Shown here one piece after another: positions 44,881 through 55,204 of a DNA stretch of 64,000 nt. The notes under the pieces are model-generated. The model saw nothing but the letters and a program-made list of their open reading frames with translations, had not been told where the DNA came from and searched no databases. Position 1 is the stretch's first letter. Each line of letters opens with the position of its first letter. The stretch covers positions 186,001-250,000 of the forward strand of contig BLJB01000151.1 in the NCBI GenBank assembly GCA_013423325.1, in the 5' to 3' direction. A program made the position numbers and the translations under genes. This stretch comes from Usnea hakonensis (taxonomy: Eukaryota; Ascomycota; Lecanoromycetes; Lecanorales; Parmeliaceae).

Positions 44881-45754
44881 TCAATTAATCGAGTCCATGT
44901 TGTCGGCGATGTCGGATGACGCATTGGGCGATATTAAATTGGTTAATCCATTTGATGAAAGAACAGTCTCTCTTCCAGTGAGCCGTTGATTAATCCCGGA
45001 GTCTGTCGCCCAGAGGAAGACGCCGATGCTGGATTTAGCGCCTGCGTAAGGCACAAACGTTGTTAGCTTACGAGGATCATGACCTTGGGGAAGCAGTTCC
45101 TCTTGTTGGGATCAGAAAGAAACGGTATGAAGTCTTACCGACGGCTTCCCAGCCAGGCAGCCTAGCAGGTAGCAGGCAGTTATTTTCAACCAACCTTGCA
45201 GCCCGATAAATATCCTTGAAGCTAGTCGTGTCCGATCGGTGAACATTTACAGCTCCACGTCCGGGCAATGACTCTTTATGTCCGAACCAGTTGAGCATAA
45301 CGATGGAGAGTGTACACGAGTCTTCATTTCCTCTTTATCAGCCTCGGGGATTGTTTATTTTTCCAAATCGTGCTGGAAAGAAAATCCCAACAACAGCGTC
45401 GATGTTTGGGACAGAGTGATACTCACTCACAGTATACTCTATCGGCGTACGCTTCCAAGGATGACGTGTTTGCGGGTAGGTGCCAGTTGTGATGAACTCG
45501 TAAATGGCGTCAGGATTTTTGAGGACCTCTTCAATATAGAGGCGCTGGATTGCAGTGTAGCAATCTTCGACGAGAAAGGCGTAGGCCTGCCAGTCTTGGG
45601 AACGGGTGCAACGGCTCGATTCTGTGAGATTTTTAGGCATGGTTACTTCGAGAGGTGCTGCACGAGCCAGGGCAAAGAACATGAGGTGAAGGTGAATCAA
45701 TAATATTGTGGTTGAGAAATGTGGAACTTTGAGACTGAAGTTGGAACCATGCAT
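44881..45754 (-). CDS. secreted four-cysteine protein (member C)
   Basis: Three exons (45754-45427, 45321-45139, 45041-44881) give 223 aa. I start at the ATG at 45754 because it opens a signal peptide (TTILLIHLHLMFFALARAAP); the frame is open further up to 45985. The mature part reads SSRCTRSQDW, VEDCYTAIQRLYIEEVL, EYTVNSCTLSIVMLNWFG, TSFKDIYRAARLVENNC, LPGWEAVGAKSSIGVFLWAT. This is the same four-cysteine order as members A and B. Removing the introns rebuilds YTVNSCTLSIVML and EAVGAKSSIGVFL, which supports the joins; the first donor has an overlapping alternative four bases earlier. It is tail-to-tail with the Zn2Cys6 gene, 148 bases apart. Confidence 0.8.
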
Positions 45755-46044
45755 CTTGACAGTAACAGATGAACTTGGACGTAGATTCTCCCACCATTTG
45801 GAGTGTAAATAGTGCTGAAAACCCCGCAAGTACTTCAGGTCCCACGCGTCGCGATCTGCGCGTGGAATAAGATAAGAGTACAATCGGATGCCAATATCGC
45901 GCAGCGCATCAAACGCATCGGACGGCATATGTTGTAGAGCCTCAACGGGCCGCTCAAGGCTTATACACCCAATGGAGTCAACCATATGAATCAGCCAGAG
46001 CCAATTGCCGACAGCCCTTCAACAGATCATGCGACTGCCGCTAG

Positions 46045-46599
46045 CTAGTCGCCGTCACCACCCTTCAACTTCCCGCTCACTACACTAACCCTTGGCTTCT
46101 GACAAATCGTCTGCAACACAACACAATACCTCTCCGTCAACCCCACCAGCCTCTCCACCACCCCAGCCTCCGCATCCGTATCCAACCAAAACCCCAACCT
46201 AATCTCCTCAAACCCAACCTTCGCCCCCTTATCAACCCCCATCGTGCCCCTAAAATCCAAATCCCCCTCCGCCCTCACCTCTCCCTCCCGAATCTCCACC
46301 TCCATCGCCGTCGCAACCGCTTTCAGCGTCACCCCCGCGCACGCGACGAGCGCTTCCAGCAACATGTCCCCGGAGCACAGCTCGCCGGATATGGCAGGGT
46401 CGTCGCCGCCGGCGGCGGGGTGTAGGCCTGCGATTTTGGACTTGGCGGAGGCGATGGCCGGGCCGGAGGAAAGGGAGCAGGCGATGGAGGTGGAGGAGAG
46501 GGTGGCGGAGGTTTTGAGGGTGAAGAGGGCGGAGGAGGGGTCGCTTTTGTAGCTCGCTTTTAGGGGGGCTTGTTTAGCGCGGAGGGTGGCGGAGTCCAT
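46045..46599 (-). CDS. OsmC-like thiol peroxidase family protein
   Basis: With the ATG at 46599 the product is 184 aa; the frame is open to 46704. The start MDSATLRAKQAPLKASYKSD fits the fungal OsmC form. Both family cysteines are present: LLEALVACAGVTLKAVATAM and LTERYCVVLQTICQKP. The middle shows GDLDFRGTMGVDKGAKVGF, the beta-sheet part of the OsmC/Ohr fold. The family reduces organic hydroperoxides or acts in related thiol chemistry; which applies to this subgroup is not known to me. GC-rich third positions and low-complexity G/C runs mark the gene, as in strongly expressed neighbours. The spacer to the member C gene upstream of it holds nothing else. Confidence 0.88.
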   Translation of the reverse strand: MDSATLRAKQAPLKASYKSDPSSALFTLKTSATLSSTSIACSLSSGPAIASAKSKIAGLHPAAGGDDPAISGELCSGDMLLEALVACAGVTLKAVATAMEVEIREGEVRAEGDLDFRGTMGVDKGAKVGFEEIRLGFWLDTDAEAGVVERLVGLTERYCVVLQTICQKPRVSVVSGKLKGGDGD

Positions 46600-46828
46600 G
46601 GTGATAGCAATGGCATTGCTCTGAGGATGGAGGGTCATGATCTGTAGAAATGATATCATGGGCTGGAAGACACTTAATCTCTTATCTCCGAGATCCGGTA
46701 TCATTGGTATTATTTCAACAGTTGTGTACGATTATTACATAGGAAGTGCCATTCATCTACCACCAACGCCCCCTCACCACCATTCGCTTTTTAAAACCCT
46801 AACACCCCACCTACTTCTAACTCCTCCG

Positions 46829-47525
46829 ATGCCTGCAACACTCGCCCTGATCGCCAACCTGGACGTTCTCGCCTCCTTCCCCGAGACCCATGACATCTCC
46901 GCTTGTCCACGGTTTCCCAAATCCTTCGCTGCCCTCTATGTCGATCACGCTCTTTGGTCAGAGCTTTGCGATGGATTTTCTCAAGCAGAGAAGTATGCGG
47001 TCTTAAGAGTCCAAGTGGACAATACGATATATCTGGACGGCGGTCACAAGAGAACATGTTGTCGCTAGTGGGTGAGGTGGCCAGATCGTCTTTAGAAAAG
47101 GAGGACGAGGAGGGAGATCACCTGCGGGTGGTAGGTAGGCACGGTGAATGAGGGCCTTCTAGGGAACAATTGGCGGGGCTGAAGTGAGGCCTTTGAAAGC
47201 TGAGCTGATGCTGGTGCAGAATTAGTATGGTGATCGTGCCATGGACTGGCTTAAGAGGGACTGAGAGGAATTGTTTGGACGGGTCGTATGGAGGATTGGG
47301 GAACAGGGAGTGCTCGCTGGGGTGCCGATTGTCTATGAGAAGTGGATATACACCTCGCTCCCAGCAATAGAGACAGTTGCGTCTGCGTTAGGACCAGAAA
47401 GAATTGGTGGTGGTAATGGTGGCGGCCAGGGTTATGACGAAAACGAAGGATCGTGGTCGAGGGCATTAGAGCGTCGACGCAGAATTCGCTTGTTGCGCCA
47501 TGGATCTGTGGCGATCCGACCCTGA
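46829..47525 (+). pseudogene. possible relic of a kelch-type secreted protein
   Basis: The frame from ATG 46829 reads ...AEKYAVLRVQVDNTIYLDGG at about 46990-47043, like the first kelch strand of fungal kelch/galactose-oxidase-like proteins (usually ..V.NTLYIDGG). It then ends in a stop (47066-47068). Downstream, in another frame (47271-47525), EKWIYTSLPAIETVAS and RIRLLRHGSVAIRP may be later pieces. No membrane helix or intact repeat set is found. The evidence is thin. Confidence 0.18.
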
Positions 47526-48539
47526 CAACGTCCGATAGGAGAAGTCGAGGGAACGCCAGCAGGACGTGTTAAGACTGAACACCGACGTAGGGGCTCAACG
47601 AAAGCTGTGACTCCAAAGCTGTTTGAAGACTTTGCTAGAGATCCATCGTCTGTGATGTTCCAGTCGCTTAGGGACGCGCCTACAACGGGCGGCCGCGAGG
47701 ATGGGAGAGTGTGGGCTCATGCCGATGCCTCGATTGATAATAAAGGGAGCGAGGGCATCCTAAGAGGAGTTAGGGTACAGGTTGGATGGACAGTTAGGTG
47801 GGTAAGTGTAGACTCGAAGAGGGTAGGGATGGTGCTAGAAAGGAAGAGGTAGTTGGGAGTATTTCCTATGCTTGGATCGGCATGCTGCTAGAAAAATTCG
47901 CAAAATCAAGTGATACTTTGGCCCTCACACATCCCGGTACTGGACGCTGAGCCCGATGCGCGGAATGGGATGAATATATGATCCTGTATTTGGCAGGAGC
48001 CAGCCTTCTATCATGGTCAGCGCTGACTTTGGTCTCCAGGCAGTCTCCGTGTATGGTAATAATGCCTTGAGAGACGTTCGATCGCTGCCTACGGAGGACG
48101 CGGGTCTCTGCGGCAGAGCCACACTCTCGACAGCAACTGAGGTGATTGCGAATGACTTATTCCGTAAAAAGTAAACAGGGATTATTGCTCGAGTCTTCCA
48201 GATCTTTACGCAGAAGTGTTTCGAAAGTCCAGAAATTTCTCTCCTCCGTTCTCCTGAGTGGAGTAGAGACCTCGAGCAGCAACGCCCTGTTTTTCCGGCT
48301 TTTTGGGCGAGTTGGCGTCGGTATTTAATTCGGATAGATACATCGAACAGCGCCTTCCAAGTATGTCCTTGTGCTGATCGGAAGTTTTCAGCGTCGTGGT
48401 TGCTACCCATTGATATGTTCCGGCGCTGACGTGGCGTTAAGGCACGTACAATCTCCGCCCTTGAAAAAGCTATCTGTCGAATTCTGTTTGCCCAGGCTAT
48501 CATCTTTTGACACCATTTTACAAAGGCTACATCACACCC

Positions 48540-48698
48540 ATGCGACTCATACTGGATTCCGTAATCTTTGTGCTTGTCATCACTATCAACAGGTCTACCA
48601 TCTACCCAGGCTGCACTTGCGACACTGCTTTAACCTCATCATTCAAAACGAGCAACACTAAATTACCGGAAAATGCAAGACCAATCACCATGGAATAG
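48540..48698 (+). CDS. 52-aa ORF with signal-like start, doubtful
   Basis: MRLILDSVIFVLVITINRST is a short hydrophobic start followed by IYPGCTCDTALTS and a Lys/Asn-rich end. It could encode a small secreted peptide, but two cysteines and a length of 52 give little to judge by. No conserved feature was seen. Confidence 0.15.
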   Translation: MRLILDSVIFVLVITINRSTIYPGCTCDTALTSSFKTSNTKLPENARPITME

Positions 48699-48753
48699 AG
48701 TCCTGGTCCGAGTTTCCTTCAAACGAGCGACATGACGAATTGTCTAGTCTACG

Positions 48754-48790
48754 CCTCTGCGGCGTAAACCCCTCTGCGGCGTAAACCCCT
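48754..48790. repeat. 17-bp direct tandem repeat
   Basis: CCTCTGCGGCGTAAACC occurs twice without a gap (48754-48770, 48771-48787) with the start of a third copy. It is non-coding. Confidence 0.95.
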
Positions 48791-49418
48791 CGTATGTTTC
48801 ACCCGGAGCGGAGCTGAAGAGTAGGATGGCGCAATTTGTTTCGAGTCATGCAAGTGCTACTGCACCTGCACATTTACGGACGAGGCGAGAACCCTCACGG
48901 CCATACCGAACTCGAGTAAAATTTTTGTTTTCTGGTCAGCCTCGCGCATCGTACCATCAACATGCTACATCGAATTTCAGGCTGTGCGGCATCCTCAATG
49001 CGCTGGAAGATGATCAATAATGAATCAGAGAAGGAGGGCAGCATTCAGTGTGCTTTAAAGGCAGAGATATTTCGAAGCAAGCTACCACAGTCTCTCTCGG
49101 CATTTTTCACTTAGGAACGAATCACGGTTAATATGATACCTATGGAGCTTTTTTTCTTGGTTTTTTTTTTTTTTTTGGGGAGCCGAGACAAAGGTTGGTG
49201 GGATTTAAGGTGCCATTAGAGGGATTGAGGCGCGATATTCCGGTGCAGACACTGCGAGTGAGTGGATGAGAATTCCTTTTGCAGCCTGCTCTCTACCCTA
49301 TAATCTCCGGGTGTGAACCAACGCCCTGTGTCAATCATCCTCCATTATTTTCGACAACGTGATCAACCCTTGTTTCTTCAGCAAGGCCTCCCTCTTTTGT
49401 GTTATTCTTTAGCACAAG

Positions 49419-51218
49419 ATGCATTCTCTACTACCTCTTCTTACTATTATAATCGCTCTTCTTTCCGCGTTTAGCGATGCGACGACACCTCTCGTCATAC
49501 CCTGGAACAAGACAAATTCTTACGGTCCCGACGGTCCCTGGTCCGTGGTTACGGTACAAGTCGGCAGCAGCAGTGACACAGCTGGTACCCAACCTCTCTC
49601 AACTGTCGACCTCCACCCTGGTGGGATATGGCAATCGATGATACTCCGAAAAAGTTTTTGCAATGACAACGGCACCGTTTTTGCCGACGGCTCAAGTGCA
49701 TGTCTAGCGGAAAAGGCTGGATTATACTATGTTCTTGGCTCGAAAAGTGTGCAGCAGGATATCACGAAGGCACCAGGCTTGGTATGGCAGTGGGGAAGTT
49801 CCTACGTGGACAATATCGGTGGATTAGCGTTAAACATGCTGGATACGATGACGATTCCCACGCAGCAGGGTGCCTTCACTGTTTATAACAGTACCATCTC
49901 CGCCGTGCGAGCTTGGCAAATCCAATTGCCAGATGGGACATGGTATTCGGCACAAGTAGGCACCCTTTCGTTGGGAGCGCCAGGTACAGGTGTCGAGATG
50001 TATAATGCCACTGAAATTGGGCAGACAGTCCCAGGGTTTGCTTATAACAAGGGTATGACAGGTAGTAACTCCTGGGGTTTACATTACGGATCAGCGTCGC
50101 TGAGCCAGGAAGGCTCGTTGGTGTTCGGCGGTTATGACCAAAGCAGGACTTTAGGGAGTATGGGGGTTTATGACCTAGCGAATTACGGAATGATAGCAAA
50201 CTTGCTTGACGTGCAGATTGGTGTTGAGGTTGGATCATCCCCTTTTAGTGAATATTCCTACACCGGCTTGCTGAAATTGAATGCAACATTCAAAGGGGTG
50301 CAGCCGGCTGTCATCAACCCAATTGTACCCTATATTTTCATGTCTCCCGAGACATGCGCTGCGGTTGCTGAGAATCTGCCCGTCTCGTTCAATTCTCAAG
50401 TTGGACTATATCTGTGGAATACAGCGGATCCACTATATGAAACCATTATAAAGTCATCAGCATACCTCGCATTGGTCTTCCAGAATTCAGAAAGTGGCAA
50501 TCTCACCATTAAAGTGCCATTTCAACTACTGAACCTCACACTCGAGGCGCCAATAGTGAATGAAACTCAGCAATATTTTCCATGCAGGCCGTTCTACGCG
50601 AGCGATGGCTCCGGGTATTACTTCCTCGGCAAAGCTTTTTTGCAGGCTGCCTTCATAGGCATGAATTGGCAACTGGAAAAATTCTTTGTGGCACAAGCAC
50701 CGGGCCCAGGAGTTGGACCGTCTAATATCCAACCTATTGGAACGAATGACATCCCAATCACCACTGACCCGATTGAAAATTTCGCTTCGACCTGGGCGCG
50801 AGAGTGGACAGTGCTTTCGGATACCAACGACAATGGGAATAATACAGCTCTTCCCACTGGGGCTACCAACAAACCCGCAAATACTTCGGCCAGTGACACC
50901 AAGAATCTCACAGCATCTGCCACTGGTGTTGCCGGTGGGCAAAAAGCAAATCCAGGTCCCGGTTTGGCGAGCAGGACCAAGGCTGGCATAGCTGTAGGAG
51001 CTGTTGTCGCCGGCTTTGTTGTTGCTGGATTAATACTGCTATCTTGCTCGCGCAGACGCAGGACAGCAGTGTCGCCGCAGGGAGAAGCCGCGTCTCAGAA
51101 ACAGGGCACTACGTTGTACGAAAAGTATGGTTGGCCCCGAGCTTGCGAAGTTGGAATTGCTTTGTCCCATGAGGCTGACGCAAGCCACCAAATCCATGAA
51201 ATCGGCGTCAGCAGGTGA
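49419..51218 (+). CDS. aspartic-protease-like (A1 fold) membrane protein lacking the catalytic motifs
   Basis: This single-exon gene encodes 599 aa. A signal peptide (LLTIIIALLSAFSDA) leads into a pepsin-like body: GPWSVVTVQVGSSS, VPGFAYNKGMTGSNSWGLHY, GSLVFGGYDQSRTLG, and late GYYFLGKAFLQAAFIGMNWQ, all standard A1-family strands. The two catalytic Asp-Thr-Gly triplets are replaced: the first site reads STVDLHPGGIW and the second AVINPIVPYIFMSPETC. A Thr/Asn-rich stalk, one membrane helix (GIAVGAVVAGFVVAGLILLS) and a basic CSRRRRT stop-transfer follow, then a short cytoplasmic tail. Such pseudoproteases form a known fungal surface family; the role is unknown. A last intron near 51125 cannot be excluded, so the final 30 residues are less sure. 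Confidence 0.87.
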   Translation: MHSLLPLLTIIIALLSAFSDATTPLVIPWNKTNSYGPDGPWSVVTVQVGSSSDTAGTQPLSTVDLHPGGIWQSMILRKSFCNDNGTVFADGSSACLAEKAGLYYVLGSKSVQQDITKAPGLVWQWGSSYVDNIGGLALNMLDTMTIPTQQGAFTVYNSTISAVRAWQIQLPDGTWYSAQVGTLSLGAPGTGVEMYNATEIGQTVPGFAYNKGMTGSNSWGLHYGSASLSQEGSLVFGGYDQSRTLGSMGVYDLANYGMIANLLDVQIGVEVGSSPFSEYSYTGLLKLNATFKGVQPAVINPIVPYIFMSPETCAAVAENLPVSFNSQVGLYLWNTADPLYETIIKSSAYLALVFQNSESGNLTIKVPFQLLNLTLEAPIVNETQQYFPCRPFYASDGSGYYFLGKAFLQAAFIGMNWQLEKFFVAQAPGPGVGPSNIQPIGTNDIPITTDPIENFASTWAREWTVLSDTNDNGNNTALPTGATNKPANTSASDTKNLTASATGVAGGQKANPGPGLASRTKAGIAVGAVVAGFVVAGLILLSCSRRRRTAVSPQGEAASQKQGTTLYEKYGWPRACEVGIALSHEADASHQIHEIGVSR

Positions 51219-52442
51219 TGCAAGCCTACTCCTATATCAAGCACAACACTTTGTGCACGTAACTATTGCAGCGTGGGTCATTGGGATATGTACAACATCG
51301 TGTAGGACTACAAGAAGTCTTGCTTCCTCAGATAGATCGCCACAGTAGGACTGGGAGTTAGTGATTTCGGATATCGCATATCGCATGACTGGTTTCGGTG
51401 GTGTTTCGGTGCATGGATTCGGTGGAATGGTCATGGCCTTATGGCTATGGCCACATGGCCATGGCGAGAGAATCAGGAGACTGTGTCCTTCCAGGAGCGT
51501 ATAAATAGGGTGATTTGCACTGGCAATGGCTCCTCAGTCGATTTATCTCTTGTAGAGTCTTATTGCATTATATTGCATTCTTTTTGCGCCCACCCACCCC
51601 TGCCTGTATATACATATCTACTCTAGGTCTATATCGAATAGATATAGGAGTCTTCTTAGTGCTGTGGCAAGGCCTGAATATACCTTCAGGGGTCACTGTT
51701 CGGCCTACCTATGGCAATGAGACAGGCTAATCACTGCTACAGCTACCTCCTATGTGCATTTGATCATTTGCATGCAATTCGCATGGTTCGGATGTGCCGA
51801 ACGAAGCACTAACATATATTGCACATAGGTAGCATTACGCGAAGTTCATTTTCATTGTAACTGCGATCCTGAAACATTCATTGGCGTCTTGCTAGACAGC
51901 TTCCGCCTCGGGACGGGTCTTTTGATACGGGTCTCGCGGTCCGATATACCTACTACGAGTCTCAACTCTGTCCTTCTCCTCCGTCTCTGTTGGTGCCCTC
52001 CCTCGATGATTATCTAAATCTGCGACGTCACGAAATGGGTTTGAGGACATGGTTGGGGATAATGTAAGCGTATCATTTGCTTTGGGATGCGCTGTTAGTT
52101 TGGTGTTGTTTGTCGAGGGAGGAGATTATATTGGCTACGGATGCGTTCGGCGGCGTATAGGGTGTTGGGGGGGAGTGAGGTTGGATGGGCTGGGTTTTGG
52201 GGTTCTTTTATCGTCTGCTAGGGGATGAAAGAGTTTGGGAGTTCGGCTTGAATGTGAAAGCTTCTTGTTTGGTAATTCATCATGACTCAGTTATAACACC
52301 ATTCATGACGATAACTTGATTTTGAAATCCAACTTTTTACATGTTGATTTATTTTAGATGTTCTACCGAGACGCAAACGATGGGAGTAACCCTCCAAACC
52401 TCATAGAACGAACCCCCTTAGCAATCTCCCTCCGCCCCACAA
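51219..52442. other. intergenic, no supportable gene
   Basis: This is a 3'-to-3' region. It contains a short GGTTTCGGTGGTGTTTCGG repeat (51388-51424) and a GGCCATGGC palindromic patch (51429-51465). No coding evidence. Confidence 0.55.
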
Positions 52443-53864
52443 TCACGCCGTCTCATACGCATCAGTCGCAAACTCCACGAACCAATCCTGCTCCTTCTGA
52501 TAATACCCATACGATCTCGCACTGCTATAATTCTGCCTCCGGCAACCCTTCGCCGCCTCCTGACCCGCAAACCTCGCCCCGATCCAATCGAGCCACAACC
52601 GCTGCGACGCAAACAGCACCGGCACGTGATCCACCCCTGAAAACGTCGCGTACTCCAGCGTGGAGTAAGGATATAGTTTACAAGTCCTCGCCACGGATGC
52701 CGTGGTGGCGGGAAAGGGGACCGCGGCGTCCGCCTCGCCTTGAAGCACGAGCATTGGTCCTGCGAACGGTCTTCCGCTGGGGTTCGTCAAGGTGGCGTAA
52801 GCGCGCGCGTGGGGATTACTCGTCCAGTTGGCTTGGACGAGGTCGCTGTCGGCGAAGAGCTCGAGCCCCGTGTTCCAGCAGCCTTGGAGGTCGGCATTCA
52901 GTTTCGAGCGCGCGAGGCCGGCGGCGGTCAGGATCTGGGCGGGATCGAAGGTTGGATGGAGGCTGGAAAGAGTGCGGGCGATTAGCGCCGGAAACCGGCC
53001 ATTTAGGCTGTCCTCCAGCGCGAGGAGATCTGTGACGGGAGAGCCGACGACGCTGCCTAGATAGCCTGGGACGGGGTTCTCGGCTTGTCTGGTTGCGGCG
53101 GCCCAGGCGGCACCGCCGCCTTCGCTGTGGCCCATGACGACAAATTGTTGAGAGAGAGTGCGGAATGCGGACTGGGCCGCTTGTACCCCGTAGAAGAGGT
53201 CGTTCGCGTGACTTGGGCTCCCGAGATACGGAAGCACCAATGGCCTCGCCTTGGCATCTTCGGTGACGCCGAGTCCAAGGTAGTCGGGCGCTACTACGAC
53301 ATAGCCTTGCAGCGCCAGTTCGAAAGGGGCTGCGAATTGGTAGAGCAGATTCCGGTAGTGGGAGGGCGCACAGTTGCCGAATCCTCCGCTCGAGCCGTGC
53401 GCCCAGGCCACGATTGGGAATCCGTCGGCCTGCGATCGCGGAAGATAGGGCCATAGTACGTACGCTGAAACTGGTACTGCGGAGCCATTCAAGTGCTCGC
53501 TTTGGAACATGATTCGCGAAATCGCCGTGTTCGGCGGTAACGTGTACGCGGATGCGTTGGCGTCAAGCTCGAGTTTCAATAGAGTGCCTGGGGTTGCGTC
53601 CGCAGAGCCGGGTGGGACGTCGTAGAAGTCTTCTGATGCCACTGATCCATTTGCGAAGTTTGAGCGCTCGAATTCCAGGGCTAGGGCGACGTTGGCGGCG
53701 AGTGTGGCGTTTATACCGGCTTGTTGCTGCTGGGTTGGTGTGATGGTGGCGGTGGAGTTGAAGGTGTCGTTTTGCGCGTGGAGGAGTGCGTACTCGGCGA
53801 CTGCTATTTTGTAGACGAGGAAGCTTTGGAATAGCTCCGCCAATAGTAATCGTACGCCGAACAT
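52443..53864 (-). CDS. secretory lipase-like serine esterase
   Basis: With the ATG at 53864 the product is 473 aa and begins with a signal-like MFGVRLLLAELFQSFLV; the frame is open up to 53987, but that extension is polar. The alpha/beta-hydrolase elements are in order: IVAWAHGSSGGFGNCAPS (oxyanion region), GYVVVAPDYLGLGVTED, the nucleophile elbow VMGHSEGGGAAWAAAT with Ser about residue 247, MLVLQGEADAAVPFPAT with the likely acid Asp, and FSGVDHVPVL with the His at about 412. This order fits the fungal secretory lipase/esterase group (LIP family, PF03583-like). It should cleave ester bonds of lipids or other esters outside the cell. The Asn sequons suggest glycosylation. Very GC-rich, with long antisense shadows. 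Confidence 0.9.
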   Translation of the reverse strand: MFGVRLLLAELFQSFLVYKIAVAEYALLHAQNDTFNSTATITPTQQQQAGINATLAANVALALEFERSNFANGSVASEDFYDVPPGSADATPGTLLKLELDANASAYTLPPNTAISRIMFQSEHLNGSAVPVSAYVLWPYLPRSQADGFPIVAWAHGSSGGFGNCAPSHYRNLLYQFAAPFELALQGYVVVAPDYLGLGVTEDAKARPLVLPYLGSPSHANDLFYGVQAAQSAFRTLSQQFVVMGHSEGGGAAWAAATRQAENPVPGYLGSVVGSPVTDLLALEDSLNGRFPALIARTLSSLHPTFDPAQILTAAGLARSKLNADLQGCWNTGLELFADSDLVQANWTSNPHARAYATLTNPSGRPFAGPMLVLQGEADAAVPFPATTASVARTCKLYPYSTLEYATFSGVDHVPVLFASQRLWLDWIGARFAGQEAAKGCRRQNYSSARSYGYYQKEQDWFVEFATDAYETA

Positions 53865-55204
53865 CCTTTCGATGCCCAAGGTAAATTTGAGCCAATGAGA
53901 GGAGTTGCTGTTGTTATTCGAAGCTTGGTGATCCAATGACGAGGAATGGCGTGGAGTATCTGTACTTCGATCACTTTGCTCAAACATCTTTTATATAATT
54001 CTTCTCGATCTTTCATAGATGCATTTCGATTCGAAGGATGATAGGATCGGCAATACATCAGGGTGGGGACTGCAGCCTGCAGGAATCCTTCCAATCCTTC
54101 TATGGGATCTACGAGACTATCAGACGCGGACTGAGGTTCGGCGAAACTCTAATATTGCATTGGCCTGTGGGAGTGCGGGTTTGAGCTGAGTATCTTTTTC
54201 GTAGATAAGAAAGCGCATGAACTCCGTTCCGTCATTGCACGGAGAGATGGTGCAGGATTCCAGTCACGCCGTGCGCAGCTATCAGATGATAGATTTCCCG
54301 GGTGGAAATCGTTCATGGTGAACGTGGTCTTTGCCTGTAGCGTTTTGTTTTCACTTTCCAGATGTGTGTATACCAGATCGTTTTGATGGCCAGAGGAAGA
54401 GAAAATTCGTCATAGTCAAAGAGCACGTTACATGCTGCGGTACAGCGACGCTCTGTTGAGGAATAGTCTGCTTGCACTGATCTTCGACAAACAGGTAATC
54501 GCTCTCGTGGAGGTTGGAAAGACTCATACCTGTCTGGTCGACTTCGGAAGGTGGTTTTGTTGTTGGAGAGACTCGAGTGACCTTGGAGAAGTAGAGGTCT
54601 TGGGTATGCCTGGCCGTATAGGTACGCTTTGTAATCCAGCTGCCAGCTGGGTAGCGAGGACGTCTTGAAAGGACGGACTCGACCACTTGTGACTCAATAC
54701 TGTTGATATAGAGGCTTGCAGATTGGGAATGGAAGCTATCTTGTCCTTTATAAGACTGCCCGAGCATCTGGTGTGTTTGGGTCTGGTGTCGGGTACGGAG
54801 ATCTTGTTAGGAATGTGCTGTTTGCGTGTGATTTGAAGTCCCATATCACTAGTTTTGGAGAGTGGGAGGGGTCTAAAATCAAAGCGGATATTTAGTGGTG
54901 CAATGGTATGGCACTTCGTGTTGTCATGGTAGACTTGGATTTTGATCTTGAGCAGAGATGGTGTTCATGAGTCGAGATGAGCATGTCTGAGTGTTAAATA
55001 AGAAGTAGGGATGAGACTTCCTGGTGGACTTGGACTAATCATTCGTACTTTGGGATTATTCGCCATATGATCAACGTTGAAGGAAATTGCCGCCCTGTTT
55101 CACAACATCGCGTTGCTCAATTTGCCCCAATCATTGAAGACCGTGATCTCTGAATTCCACGCTGTCTTAGAGATTGACTGTCTTGTGATCGTGGTACCTA
55201 AGAA
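53865..55204. other. intergenic with one unresolved minus ORF pair
   Basis: Minus frames at 54351-54767 and 54524-54844 overlap in different phases (MGLQITRKQHIPNKI..., and RRPRYPAGSWITKRTYTARH...). They have no motif and I found no intron that links them usefully, so no gene is called. Confidence 0.5.

Larger units (their letters stand above)
46600..49418. other. intergenic with doubtful coding fragments
   Basis: A possible kelch-type relic (46829-47525) and a 52-codon ORF (48540-48698) are listed separately. The long minus frame at 47925-48503 has no motif. A 16-T run lies at 49161-49176 before the next gene. Confidence 0.5.

Noticed and set aside
52358..53035. 225-codon plus-strand frame antisense to the lipase
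   Set aside because: Arg/Pro-rich shadow of a GC-rich coding region.
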